Shown in pieces: positions 32,918-44,236 of a stretch of DNA of 64,000 nucleotides (within the stretch, counting starts at the first letter, position 1; each line of letters starts with the position of its first letter). The translations under genes were made by a program, and so were the position numbers. The DNA is taken from assembly GCA_029237695.1 (NCBI GenBank), contig CM055265.1, forward strand, positions 80,408,447-80,472,446, in the 5' to 3' direction. Under the pieces are notes generated by a model. The model saw nothing but the letters and a program-made list of their open reading frames with translations, searched no databases and had not been told where the DNA came from. Source of the stretch: Conchocele bisecta. Taxonomy: Eukaryota > Mollusca > Bivalvia > Lucinida > Thyasiridae.

Positions 32918-33414
32918 GTAGGTCATCCTCTCTCCTCCATTCTCTCTGTATTCACTGTGTTTTCCCCATGGATAGATTGGTGTTACTACACATATTTTCA
33001 ATTTAAGTAAGTAAGTAAGCGTGTGTGTAATCAAATTCATCAAGATATTCTTGAAAACAGATCAGTGAACATTTTTCACTGTTGCAAGTAGATTAAATAG
33101 AATCTTACAAAGGTGAAGTAGTATCTAATTTCACTTCTGAGTTGTAACTATTCTATCCTATATGTGTTTGTATATACCATAATAACCCTAAATATTTGGA
33201 CACCATTTGTTTTGGGAAACCCCTAAATAAGGGTTTCCCAAAACAAATTGTATCCAAATACATTGTTATTGTGTTAAACATGTACTACCATACTAACAGT
33301 AAATATTTGAACATTCTTTGCTGTGTGAAACCATATATTAATGTGTGTTCCCCAGAATAAATTGTGTCTGAATATTTAGCGTTATTTATTAATATTACGC
33401 TATTTACATTTCAG
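32918..33414. repeat. Intron 14; hairpin MITE
   Basis: Inverted pair atttggacaccatttgtttt, gggaaaccc and gggtttccc, aaaacaaattgtatccaaat at 33194-33262. The rest is AT-rich, unassigned. Confidence 0.6.
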
Positions 33415-33519
33415 ACATTGTGTGGGTTAGCGGTCATACGGAGGAGAATTTCTACGACCTGATCTCCGAGGATGACAACGTCATTGACATGATGGCTCAG
33501 CTGAATACCGTGGTTCAAG
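33415..33519 (+). CDS. Dynein heavy chain tail exon 15
   Basis: Two bases complete Asn, then IVWVSGHTEENFYDLISEDD and a helix ending QLNTVVQ, phase 1 out at gtacaa. The spacing between exon 14 and exon 16 fits the family order, where a variable, charged stretch with a conserved F and I/V follows the strand motif. Acceptor tttacatttcag. Confidence 0.92.
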
Positions 33520-33584
33520 GTACAAATCTCACAACTAACGTAGTGGTTGGTAAAGGGTATGTGTATCATTCCTATCATCATGTA

Positions 33585-33911
33585 ATAGCTCCAAGCACCG
33601 AGTATCGAAAAGCAATGAAAAATTTCTGTTATCTTTATCATGCTACAGAAAACAATAAACAGACCACAAATATAGCATATTTTTCCATGAAAACACATCT
33701 TGATATTTCATTAGAATTGTCTCCAAAGAGACACTTCTAATGAAATACCAAGATATGTTTTCATTTAGAAGCAAACTATTCATTAAGTCTGCTGATGTGT
33801 AAACGGTAGTGTGATTCTATTTTACACAATTAAAATTTTGAAATACCCAACTGCTTCAGAAATGATTGAGTGACAATACTCAATTACTGATTCCTTATCT
33901 GGAGCCCTGAC
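33585..33911 (-). mobile_element. 'CAGGGCTC' foldback MITE, opposite to 1656
   Basis: Ends ttccttatctggagccctg. Inner palindrome ttgatatttcattagaattg / its complement with gtctccaaagagac at the centre. Left border approximate. Confidence 0.55.
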
Positions 33912-34261
33912 CTTGTATGAACCAATCAGGACTATATATTTGCTGTGTACGACAATACTAGGTATGTGTCTGGTTCAACATCTGTCAAAGCTATTAATTC
34001 TAATTTGACGGATTAAACTGTTGAATCAACTGGAAACTAATAAAATTTATTTATGAAATTTGAGTAGTTTGAAAATTGTATTATTATGGCGTACTCCGGG
34101 CTGAATATATCAGCACCTGTACCACTTCTCTTGCTACACCTTTTTTATACGGTACCCCAACTTCCCCCTCCCCATACAGGTGCATTCCCATCTGTATATG
34201 ACAGAAATAAAACCTCAATTAATCAATACATCAATCATTCAACCAACCAATCAATTACCAG
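33912..34261. other. Intron 15, right part; AATC tract at acceptor
   Basis: Unassigned sequence, then a short repeat piece (aggtgcattcccatctgtat, shared with 50145 and 50385) and an AATC/AACC tract directly before exon 16. Confidence 0.5.
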
Positions 34262-34554
34262 AACTGGAGCCGGTGGTGAACAAGCACCTGTACCACTTCT
34301 CGTACTACAACTTCCTGTGGAAGGACGACATGCACGGCAACTTCAAGGACTTCATCACGGCTGGCCCCGAGATCTTCTCCATCAAGAGGGAGGTGGAGCA
34401 CTACCTGTACATCGAGAAGAAGGTGCTAAGCATCCCGCGCATCCTCCGCGTTGGCCCCATCTGTCTACAGACCGACCCAATCAAGGACTCCCTGCACGGA
34501 TTCTCCATGGCTTGGAAGACACAGTTCGCATCCGTGCTGCATGAGGAGGCAAAG
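34262..34554 (+). CDS. Dynein heavy chain tail exon 16
   Basis: Enters after caattaccag in phase 1 (Glu across the junction) and leaves at gtcagt in phase 0. The 97 codons include YHFSYYNFLWKDDM, then GPEIFSIKREVEHYLYIEKK (tail helix with paired aromatics), then LRVGPICLQTDPIKDSL and MAWKTQFASVLHEEA. The pattern of a Tyr/Trp-rich helix, an IP-x-x-x-x-x-G-x-[IL] strand and a W-K-x-x-[YF] helix is typical of DNAH5/DNAH8-class tails upstream of the linker. The acceptor is preceded by an AATC/AACC-rich tract. The next intron is 12.5 kb. Confidence 0.96.
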
Positions 34555-34667
34555 GTCAGTTTGTTTTGGTTAAGCATTTCAGGATATTGGGTAAGGATTT
34601 TTTTAGTGGAAAAATCATATTTTTTTCTTATATGTGGCTGCGACTCAGACTTAAGAAATGGGTTTTT

Positions 34668-37175
34668 GTCGCGCCCGCTTGCGGAAAGCGCCATATAGTC
34701 GGCAGTTTGGCGTACGTACGTATGTACGTACGTACGTGTGTCTGGTTAAAGTTTTTGGTTAAATTGTTTGGTTAAGTTTTTTGGTTAAAGTTTTTGGTTA
34801 AGTTCTTTGGTGTGTCCGGTTAAAGTTTTTGGTTAAGTTGTTTGGTTAAGTTTTTTGGTTAAAGTTTTTTTGATTAAGTTCTTTGGTTAAGTTCTTTGGT
34901 TAAAGTTTTTGGTTAAAGTTTTTGGTTAAGTTTTTTGTTTAAGTTTTTTGGTTAAAGTTTTTGGTTAAAGTTTTTCGTTATACTATATCTCTGCAACTGC
35001 TTTGCCCATTACCTTGAAACTTCATATGGGTGTTTATCATCATCTATATTTTCATTCTACCCCCCTCCCATGCGGCCCCTGTGCCCAAGGTCAAGGTCAA
35101 ATTACTTTGAAGTTTTTGGTTAAGTTTTTTGGTTAAAGTTTTTGGTTAAGTTTTTTGGTTAAAGTTTTTCGTTATACTATATCTCTGCAACTGCTTTGCC
35201 CATTACCTTGAAAACTTCACATGGGTGTTTATCATCATCTATATTTTCACTACCCCCTCCCGTGCGGCCCCTGTGCCCAATGTCAAGGTCAAATTACTTT
35301 GAAGTATTTGGTTAAGTTTTTTGGTTAAAGTTTTTGGTTAAGTTTTTTGGTTAAAGTTTTTCGTTATACTATATCTCTGCAACTGCTTTGCCCATTACCT
35401 TGAAAACTTCACATGGGTGTTTATCATCATCTATATTTTCATTCTACCCCCCTCCCATGCGGCCCCTGTGCCCAATGTCAAGGTCAAATTACTTTGAAGT
35501 TTTTAGTTAAGTTTTTTGGTTAAAAGTTTTTGGTTAAGTTTTTTGGTTAAGTTTTTTGGTTAAAGTTTTGGGTTAAGTTTTTTGGTTAATGTTTTTCGTT
35601 ATACTATATCTCTGCAACTGCTGTGCCCATTACCTTGAAACTTCACATGGGTGTTTATCATCATCTATATTTTCATTCTACCCCCCCTCCAGTGCGGCCC
35701 CTGTGCCCAATGTCAAGGTCAAATTACTTTGAAGTTTTTGGTTAAGTTTTTTGGTTAAAGTGTTTGGTTAAGTTTTTTGGTTAAGTTTTTTAGTTAAAGT
35801 TTTTTGTTATACTATATCTCTGCAACTGCTTTGCCCATTACCTTGAAACTTCATATGGGTGTTTATCATCATCTATATTTTCATTATACCCCCCTCCCGT
35901 GCGGCCCCTGTACCCAATGTCAAGGTCAAATTACTTTGAAGTTTTTGGTTCAGTTCTTTGGTTAAAGTTTTTGGTTAAGTTTTTTGGTTAAGTTTTTTGG
36001 TTAAAGTTTTTGGTTAAGTTTTTTGGTTAAGTTTTTTGGTTAAAGTTTTTCGTTATACTATATCTCTGCAACTGCTTTGCCCATTACCTTGAAACTTCAC
36101 ATGGGTGTTTATCATCATCTATATTTTCATTCTACCCCCCTTCCGTGCGGCCACTGTGCCGAATGTCAAGCTCAAATTACTTTGAAGTTTTTGGTTAAGT
36201 TTTTTGGTTAAAGTTTTTGGTTAAGTTTTTTGGTTAAGTTTTTTGGTTAAAGTTTTTGGTTAAGTTTTTTGGTTAAGTTTTTTGGTTAAGTTTTTTGGTT
36301 AAAGTTTTTTTCGTTATACTATATCTCTGCAACTTCTTTGCCCATTACCTTGAAACTTCACATGGGTGTTTATCATCAACTATATTTTCATTCTACCCCC
36401 CTCCCGTGCGGCCCCTGTGCCCAATGTCAAGGTCAAATTACTTTGAAGTTTTTGGTTAAGTTTTTTGGTTAAAGTTTTTGGTTAAGTTTTTTTGTTAAAG
36501 TTTTTCGTTATACTAAATCTCTGTTAAAGTTTTTCGTTATACTATATCCCTGTGCCCAATGTCAATGTTAAATTACTTTGAAGTTTTTGGTTAAAGTTTT
36601 TTTCGCGCCTGCTTGCGGAAAGCGCGATATAGTCGGCACTTTGGCGTACACGTACGTACACCAGTGTGTCCGGTTAAAGTTTTTGGTTAAGTTTTTTGGT
36701 TAAAGTTTTTCATTATACTATATCTTTTTTTTTAGTGTCCATGCCTCGCCACAAGGCGCGACATGCAGGCCGCGGCCATCTAGTTTGGTTAAGTTTTTTG
36801 GTTAAAGTTTTTTGTTAAGTTTTTTGGTTAAAGTTTTTCGTTATACTATATCTTTTTTTTTAGTGTCCATGCCTCGCCACAAGGCGCGACATGCAGGCCG
36901 CGGCCATCTAGTTTGGTTAAGTTTTTTGGTTAAAGTTTTTTATTAAGTTTTTTGGTTAAAGTTTTTTCGTTTATACTATATCTTTTTTTTTAGTGTCCAC
37001 GCCTCGCCACAATGGCAAAACGACATGCAGGCCGCGGCCATCTAGTTTGGTTAAGTTTTTTGGTTAAAGTTTTTTATTAAGTTTTTTGGTTAAAGTTTTT
37101 TCGTTATACTATATCTTTTTTTTTAGTGTCCATGCCTCACCACAAGGCGCGACATGCAGGCTGCGGCCATCTAGT
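34668..37175 (+). mobile_element. F2 element, seven core units and repeated 3' end
   Basis: Head GTCGCGCCcgcttgcggaaa, CGTACGTATGTACGTACGTACG-type microsatellite, seven ctctgcaactgctttgccca blocks with (GGTTAAGTTTTTT)n spacers, each with atgtcaaggtcaaattact. The 3' end GGCGCGACatgcaggccgcggccatctag is repeated four times at ~125-bp spacing (36755, 36880, 37015, 37147). F1 begins 5 bp later. Confidence 0.85.
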
Positions 37176-37179
37176 TTTT

Positions 37180-39702
37180 AGCTCGACTATTCGAAGAATA
37201 AGTAGAGCTTATGTTGTCACCCCAGCGTCGGCGTCGGCGTCGGCGTCACCGTCACGCCTTGGTTAAGGTTTTTAGTCAGCCTTGTATATGCAATACTACT
37301 GGCCCTACACCCACCATACTTGGACAACTTCATCTCCTAGTGATGTACATTAATAACCCCTGATCTATATTTGACCTTGACCTACATTTCCTCTTGAATT
37401 ACTTAGTTAATTCCCCTTGGTTAAGGTTTTTAGTCTACCTTGGTTAAGGTTTTTAGTCAAGCTTGTACATGGAATACTATTGTGCATACAGACACCATAC
37501 TTGGACAACCTTTTCTCATAGGGATGTACATCAATAACCCCTAGTCTATATTTGACCTTGACCTACATTTCCTCTTCAATTACTTAGTTAATTCCCCTTG
37601 GTTAAGGTTTTTAGTCAAGCTTGTATATGGAATACTCCTGGCCCTACACCCACCATACTTGGACAACTTCATCTCCTAGGGATGTACATCAACAACCCCT
37701 GACCTATATTTGACCTTGACCTACATTTAACCTTGAATTACCTAGTTAATTCCCCTTGGATAAGGTTTTCAGTCAACCTTGGTTAAGGTTTTTAGTCAAC
37801 CTTGTACATGGGATACTATTGTGCATACAGACACCATACTTGTACAACCTTTTCTCATAGGGATGTACATCAATAACCCCTGATCTATATTTGACCTTGA
37901 CCTACATTTCCTCTTCAATTACTTAGTTAATTCTCCTTGGTTAAGGTTTTTAGTCAAGCTTGTATATGGAATACTCCTGGCCCTACACCCACCATACTTG
38001 GACAACTTCATCTCCTAGGGATGTACATCAATAACCCTTGATCTATATTTGACCTTGACCTACATTTGACCTTGACCTACATTTCCTCTTGAATTACTTA
38101 GTTATTTCTCGTTCGTTAAGGTTTTTAGTCAAGCTTGTAGATGGAATACTCCTGGCCCTACACCAACCATACTTGGACAACTTTATCTCCTAGTGATGTA
38201 CATCAACAACCCCTGACCTATATTTGACTTTGACCTACATTTAACCTTGAATTACTTAGTTAATTCCCATTGGTTAAGGTTTTTAGACAACCTTGGTTAA
38301 GGTTTTTTTGGTTTTTAGTCAAGCTTTCTACATGGAATACTGTTGTGCATACAGACACCATACTTGGACAACCTTTTCTCATAGTGATCTACATCAATAA
38401 CCCCTGATCTATATTTGACCTTGACCTACATTTCCTCTTGAATTACTTAGTTAATTCCCCTTGGTTAAGGTTTTTAGTCAACCTTGTAGATGGAATACTC
38501 CTGGCCCTACACCCACCATACTTGGACAACTTTATCTCCTAGTGATGTACATCAACAACCCCTGACCTATATTTGACCTTGACCTACATTTAACCTTGAA
38601 TTACCTAGTTAATTCCCCTTGGTTAAGGTTTTTAGTCAACCTTGGTTAAGGTTTTTAGTCTAGCTTGTACATGGAATACTATTGTGCATACATACACCAT
38701 ACTTGGACAACCTTTTCTCATAGCGATGTACATCAATAACCCCTGATCTATATTTGACCTTGACCTACATTTCCTCTTGAATAACTTAGTTAATTCCACT
38801 TGGTTAAGGTTTTTAGTCAAGCTTGTATATGGAATACTCCTGGCCCTACACCCACCATACTTGGACAACTTCATCTCCTAGTGATGTACATCAACAGCCC
38901 CTGATATATATTTCACCTTCACCTATATGTCCTCTTCAATTACTTACTTAAGTCACCTTGGTTAAGTTTTTTTTAGTCAACCTTGGTTAAGGTTTTTACT
39001 CACGCTTGTACATGGAATACTATTGTGCATACAGACACCATACTTGGACAACCTTTTCTCATAGGGATGTACATCAATAACCCCTGATCTATATTTGACC
39101 TTCACCTACATTTCCTCTTCAATTACTTAGTTAATTCTCTATGGTTAAGGTTTTTAGTCAACCTTGTAGATGGAATACTCCTGGCCCTACACCAACCATA
39201 CTTGGACAACTTCATCTCCTAGTGATGTACATCAACAACCCCTGATCTATATTTAACCTTGACCTACATTTAACCTTCAATTAATTACTTAATCCCCCTT
39301 GGTTAAGGTTTTTAGTCAACCTTGGTTAAGGTTTTTAGTCAAGCTTGTATATGGAATACTATTGTACATACAGACACCATACTTGGATAACTTTTTCTCA
39401 TAGGGATGTACATCAATAACCCCTGACCTATATTTTACCTTCACCTACATTTAACTTTGAATTACTTGGTTAATGTTTATTGTCAAGCTTGTATATGGAA
39501 TACTCCTGGGCCTACAGCAACCATTCTTGGAAAACTTTATCTCCTAGTGACGTACATCAATGATCCCTTGGTTAATGTTTTTAGTCAAAAAAACAACCTT
39601 GGTTAAGGTTTTTATGCAGGCCGCAGCCACCTTCTTTGTCAAGCTATGTATACATCGACAACCCTCGTAGTCGAGCTATGCTGTTCTCCTACAGCTCTTG
39701 TT
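37180..39702 (+). mobile_element. F1 element, complete
   Basis: AGCTCGACTA (37180-37189) and TAGTCGAGCT (39668-39677) are exact inverse complements. In between are (GTCGGC)n and about 14 units of ~157 bp alternating two subtypes (one with ctactggccctacacccacc, one with ctattgtgcatacagacacc), so the higher-order unit is a dimer. Each has tatttgaccttgacctacat. Confidence 0.85.
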
Positions 39703-40162
39703 TCAACTGGAACCACCATCGCACTCTCCATATGTGCTGACATAGTCTTTTATCTGAAAATGATAGTATGCGAGCTGGAATTCATTCTAGGTCAGGGCTG
39801 ACGCGGGGGGGTATTCCGTAAGCCCCCAGCTTACTGACAAAATCTAGTTTCCATTGGAAATGATTCTAAAGTGTCGTCAATTCATGTTTTATTATGAGAC
39901 TAAATATAAAACACCACATTTTGTTTCCCACATTCTAAGGCCAGTAAAGTTTAAACATGGAAAAACTGTTTAAACTATGTGGGTGCAGAAAATCCATTGA
40001 CTAATTCCCCTGGGATGTGATTGTATTCAGAGGTCTTTGGAAAAGTCACTGTGTGTGGTGTTTTCATTAAATGCGGTGTAATGTTCACGATGGTATGGAT
40101 ACATCTCTAATGCATGTCTACAGCTATCCAGGAACAACGGCTTGTGGTGCTTGCTTATGCTC
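39703..40162 (+). repeat. Duplicated segment, also at 62207-62667
   Basis: Nearly identical to 62207-62667, including non-repetitive-looking sequence (caactggaaccaccatcgca, ggtcagggctgacgcggggg, gtttaaacatggaaaaactg, ggaacaacggcttgtggtgc). It contains the right ends of F7 and of MITE C. At 40162 it jumps into the middle of an F1 unit (aaccatacttggacaacttc). Confidence 0.85.
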
Positions 40163-40552
40163 AACCATACTTGGACAACTTCATCTCCTAGTGATGTACA
40201 TCAATAATCCCTGACCTATATTTGACCTTGACCTACTTTTATCCTTGGATTACTTAGTTATTTCCCCTTGGTTAAGGTTTTTAGTCAAGCTTGTATATGG
40301 AATACTCCTGGGCCTACAGCAACCATACTTGGAAAACTTCATCTCCTAGTGATGTACATCAATAACCCCTGACCTATATCTGTCATTGACCTACATTTAA
40401 CCTTGAATTACTTACTTAATTTCCCTTTGTTAAGTTTTTTAGTCAACCTTGGTTAAGGTTTTTATGCAGGCCGCAGCCACCTTGTTTGTCAAGCTATGTG
40501 TACATCGACAACCCTCGTAGTCGAGCTATGCTGTTCTCCTACAGCTCTTGTT
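40163..40552 (+). mobile_element. F1 fragment with 3' end
   Basis: Two F1 units and the complete tail (gcaggccgcagccacctt, TAGTCGAGCT at 40518-40527, cagctcttgtt). The head is absent; the left junction is the recombination point described at 40162. Confidence 0.8.
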
Positions 40553-40913
40553 TTTAATTGTCAGTGGAAAACCATTTTTTATTTTTTTTTTGACAAACAC
40601 GTTTATGCCCGATCTGGTAGGATTCACACTATTGGTCCTCACAATACATACAATTATTGTCATTGTTAAATGGCTATTGCTATTAATTGATATTCAGTTA
40701 ATATTATAATGGCAAGTGGTGTGGACTTGGATCTGATTGCACCGATGTGCGTTCTGGTCCAAGTTCACGCAGATTGTTTCATATTTAGTTGAATAAATAT
40801 CATCATTGATTGCTGTTGCGGAGATATAACTGATTGAACTGTGAAATAACTGCAGATATGATCTGTCTGTTCGAAGTAAAATCGGGTAGTCTATACTTGT
40901 ATACGTATGTTCA
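40553..40913. other. Intron 16, unassigned
   Basis: No gene or bounded element seen. Confidence 0.5.
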
Positions 40914-41169
40914 TTAACCCTTAGACTGCTATCTTATTTTTTTTGTCGTTTTTTTTTGCTGTTTATTTTCGATTTTCCATTCTTATCATCAAAAACATGC
41001 TTTGATAGCACTTTAGAATAATTTACAACATGCTTTGACAGCACTTCAGAATCATTTCCATTGGAAATGATTCTGAAGTGCTGTCAAACGATGTTTTTAT
41101 TGAGAAATAAGGCAAGATATAAAAGCAACAGCAGACGACAATTGTTGTGAGTAGCGGTCTAAGGGTTAA
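40914..41169 (+). mobile_element. piggyBac-like MITE family C
   Basis: TTAA-CCCTTAGACTGCTATC left, agcggtctaaggg-TTAA right, central palindrome atcatttccattggaaatga. As 26711-26958. Confidence 0.85.
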
Positions 41170-42160
41170 AATATTTTAATTGTAGTAATGCATATCTGAA
41201 TAATTATGGGCTCTGGTCATACTGTACTCAAATTCAGGTTTGTCACAGCACATTATGAACAACTGTCTTTCTTTTTTAGCCAGGTTTTTTGAAAAAAAAT
41301 CCAGGCTATTGGATTGGCGAAAGCCGGGAGGCGGTGGGCGGGCGGGCGGGCAGGCGGGCGGGCGGGCAAGCTTGAGTCCATTTCTTTGTTACTGTACCAC
41401 TAGGACCACCAAACTTTCACAGCTTCATAATCAAGGGTGCCCACTACTATCACTATCCAACATGTTACTTTTTTTAACTTCACCCATTTTTTCCGTGCAG
41501 TCGACTTAGCCATTTCAATGTTAAGTTTTCGCGTTTACAATGTTAAGTTTTCGTGTTTAAGTCCATTTCTTTGGTACTGTACCACCTAGGACCACAAAAC
41601 TTTCACAGCTTCATAACCAAGGGGTGCCCACCACCACATTATCACTATCCAACATGTTACTTTTTTAGCCAGGTTTTTTGAAAAAAAATCCAGGCTATTG
41701 GATTGGCGAAAGCACGGGCGGGCGGAGCGGCGAGGGCGGGCGGGCGGGCGGGCGGGCGGGCGCGGGCGGGCGGCGGGGCGGGCGTGGGCGGGCGGGCGGG
41801 CGGGCGGCGGGTGGGCGGCGGGTCGGCGTCCACAATCAATGTTAATTTTTCGTGTTTAGAAGTATATAGGGAGTCAAAATGATACCACCTACGGTGGTAT
41901 CATTTCCACCCCTATATACTACTCCCACCACCCCCTAAAAATCAAAAATTGGTTAACGAGGAAATTGTCTCCCACCAACCACGAAAAATCTAAAATTGGT
42001 GTCATAAATACATCATGTTGTTTTCACGTCCAATTGAACAGATAAAACAATAGTCTTAAAAAGGATTTATTTTTGTCTCGTTGTCATAAATACATCATGT
42101 TTTTTTCACGTCCAATTGAACATATAAATTTAATAGGTTATAATAAAATATTATAACAAA

Positions 42161-42385
42161 ATGGATAATAAAATACACAACGAATTGGACGTTTGTAATG
42201 ACTTGGATGAAGAATTTTACGCTGTTGTTTCTACAGTATTAAAACAAACGGTAAAAATGACAATACTATGTGGTATCGAATACATGAAATATCAGAGTAA
42301 TTTATTACGCTGCGATAAAAACTGTTGCATTTACAATATTAAACCGGCGAATTATGTCGCCGGTATAAGTATCAAATTTATGTAA
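42161..42385 (+). CDS. Short frame in foreign block, paralogue of 42541-42951
   Basis: 74 codons, not recognised. Shares IEYMKYQ-x-NLLR-x-DKN and a following T/I/Y stretch with the frame downstream, so the pair arose by duplication. AT-rich codon use unlike the dynein exons. It stops early compared with its neighbour (after ISIKF), and homologous sequence (gattcgtttacgga, ttctacgatatc) continues out of frame to about 42540, so it is probably a truncated copy. Confidence 0.4.
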   Translation: MDNKIHNELDVCNDLDEEFYAVVSTVLKQTVKMTILCGIEYMKYQSNLLRCDKNCCIYNIKPANYVAGISIKFM

Positions 42386-42540
42386 TGAAGCGACTAAATA
42401 GGATCGGAGAAAAGAAGAAACACTACCGAAACATTATCAAACTAATTTTATAAAACAGTTTAAAATCAAAGATTCGTTTACGGATATGCGTTTCTACGAT
42501 ATCACTTTTAACGAAGAAATTGGAAAATTATTATTAGAAA

Positions 42541-42951
42541 TTGGAAATTGAACAGAAAAAAAAACAACTATTAGAGAAAATGGATAATACAATACAATTG
42601 GAATTGAAAATTTTTAATGCCTGTGTTGAAGAAATTTACGAAGCTTACGGGGGTTATAATCCTATATATAAATTCTATAAAATGAGAACACTAGGCGATA
42701 TCGAATACATGAAATACCAGCGTAATTTATTACGCTCCGATAAAAACGTTGCATTTACAATATTATACCGGCAATTATGTCAACTATACAATAGGCAAAT
42801 ACAAACATTAAGACGGATAATGCGTATCGGATATGAAACTATAGGTGTATTATATAAAATTGTTAAAACCCAACGATTCGTTTACGAACGTACATTTCTA
42901 CGATATCGCTATAAAGAAATTGAAAAAATAATTATTGAACAGCAATGTTGA
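42541..42951 (+). CDS. Unrecognised 136-residue frame in foreign block
   Basis: Longest intact frame of the foreign block; the internal Met 17 codons in matches the start of the upstream paralogue and may be the true start. Charged, helical, Tyr/Arg/Ile-rich (LCQLYNRQIQTLRRI, YERTFLRYRYKEIEKII); no transmembrane segment or signal peptide. No family recognised. Could be a structural or regulatory protein of a virus-like element; function unknown. Confidence 0.45.
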   Translation: MEIEQKKKQLLEKMDNTIQLELKIFNACVEEIYEAYGGYNPIYKFYKMRTLGDIEYMKYQRNLLRSDKNVAFTILYRQLCQLYNRQIQTLRRIMRIGYETIGVLYKIVKTQRFVYERTFLRYRYKEIEKIIIEQQC

Positions 42952-42974
42952 TGCTAAGACAAATAACATCATGA

Positions 42975-43112
42975 CAACGGTCGGAGTTGTCTGCTCATTT
43001 TTTTTGTAAACTGGTAATTTATTTTTCATCAACCTCAAGCGGCCGGAGTTGTCTGCCCATTTTTTTTTAAACTGGCAATTTATTTTTCATCAACCTCAAA
43101 CGGTCGGACTCC
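42975..43112 (+). repeat. Two ~65-bp direct repeats
   Basis: ggagttgtctgc(t/c)catttt and aatttatttttcatcaacct occur twice in tandem at a spacing of about 65 bp, just after the 42541 frame. Confidence 0.85.
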
Positions 43113-43188
43113 GAACGCCGTTGTCAAGCAGTTGTTTACCGTAGCGACCACATTTGTAGGGATAGAAATAAATAAATAAAAATGTTTA

Positions 43189-43261
43189 GCTCCAACCGCG
43201 GCGCGAACCCACGACCCTCGTCTCTATAGAGTATCGCCTTAACCCACACGACCATGTAGGC
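43189..43261 (-). tRNA. tRNA-like sequence, Ser-like, probably a pseudogene or SINE head
   Basis: The 73-nt - strand sequence has a D-arm/A-box region tggtcgtgtgggttaaggcg and a T-arm/B box gtgggttcgcgcc. Acceptor stem pairing (gcctaca with ttggagc) is poor, and the anticodon arm (ctctatagag) does not fold cleanly, so a working tRNA is unlikely. Confidence 0.35.
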
Positions 43262-43552
43262 TGTTATGATAAACATTACCTAGTGTTGTACAATTATCAA
43301 TTACGACAATGTTTCAATTACATGAACCATGCGTAATTTGATAGCCAAGGTAAACAGAGCCGAGTGTATCAATTACACAGACGGTGTGTACAGTGTAATC
43401 CTCGACTGAATTTGTAATTCTCAGTGAAAAACACATGTTGTATAGGTATGTAAATTTGTTTACTGCACCAATATAATAAATAATTTTGAAAAAATTAGGA
43501 AAATTATAAAATTAAGAAAATTAGAAAATTAATTATTTTTTAAAAAATTATT
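43262..43552. other. AT-rich spacer in foreign block
   Basis: No frame of note; AAATTA repeats at 43485-43555. The region may carry the 3' end signals of the - strand frames. Confidence 0.4.
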
Positions 43553-44208
43553 TTATAATGGTGCTGTCACATTTCCTCCGACTTTATTTCCAAGTTTTAC
43601 CCTAAATTTATCCCAATCAGTACACTCAATGGGCATGGGCATGGTGGCGCGCGCCTTGATTCTTATATCATTTTTTAATTCTTCATATCTCGCCATTTCT
43701 TCCACCACGGATTCAAACTCTAAATTTGATATTTTCTTATCGGCCAACGCTTTGGACACATAACGTCGATGCTATTTTTCTTAGACCTAGCGAGAACGGA
43801 TATTCTATCATGTTTTCTACTTTTTTTCTCGAGTTTTCCACCCGCCGCCCTAATTACCATACAAAGTGTTCCAGATAAAACGGTAATTCCACTCAAAACC
43901 CCTGCAAGTGGAACCATTACAAAATTGTAGATAGCGTTGCAGCAGTCCCCGCCCCACACAACACAGAAACACTTGCCAGAACCGTACTAGATGCTTCAGC
44001 TATGTTCGCCGCGCGCTTATATTTTTTAGCGTGTCTTTTTTCTATTTGCACATTCTCTAACTAAAATATCCTGCATAGCGACGATATTATTCAACCTAAA
44101 ATCTGAACTTCTTTCGTTAATTGGATATAGTGTTGGTGGAGTGGTATTGAGAGTTGGATACAGTGTTGGTGGAGTGGTATTGAGAGTTGAATATAGTGAT
44201 TCGTTCAT
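43553..44208 (-). pseudogene. Broken gene of foreign block: Pro-repeat N-terminus, hydrophobic helices, charged C-terminus
   Basis: Three - strand frames in sequence look like pieces of one protein. The first (44208-44026) has a Met start, two copies of a 33-bp repeat (TLNTTPPTLYP) and a charged helix. The second (43959-43720) holds a hydrophobic stretch VMVPLAGVLSGITVLSGTL and a basic/charged stretch. The third (43759-43553) is a charged helix (NLEFESVVEEMARYEEL). Frame changes near 44030-43960 and near 43760 separate them. The layout resembles membrane-spanning proteins found with virus-like elements in invertebrate genomes; this is a pattern impression only. Confidence 0.45.
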
Positions 44209-44236
44209 AGTTAAATTTATTTCAATATATTAGTAT

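Noticed and set aside
34086..34698. Two overlapping long frames around exon 16
   Set aside because: One is the exon read through its introns, the other its out-of-frame shadow. The exon is limited to 34262-34554 by phase with its neighbours.
34680..36600. Telomere-like repeat because of (GGTTAA)n
   Set aside because: The unit is ggttaagtttttt with irregular spacing as F2 spacer, not a tandem hexamer, and it lies inside an element with defined ends.
41657..41839. Pro/Arg/Ala-rich frame on the - strand as a gene
   Set aside because: It is the translation of the GGGC simple repeat at the F3 head; the same happens at other F3 heads.
43189..43261. Functional tRNA gene
   Set aside because: Box A and B are present but acceptor and anticodon stems do not pair well. 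Kept only as a tRNA-like feature of low confidence.
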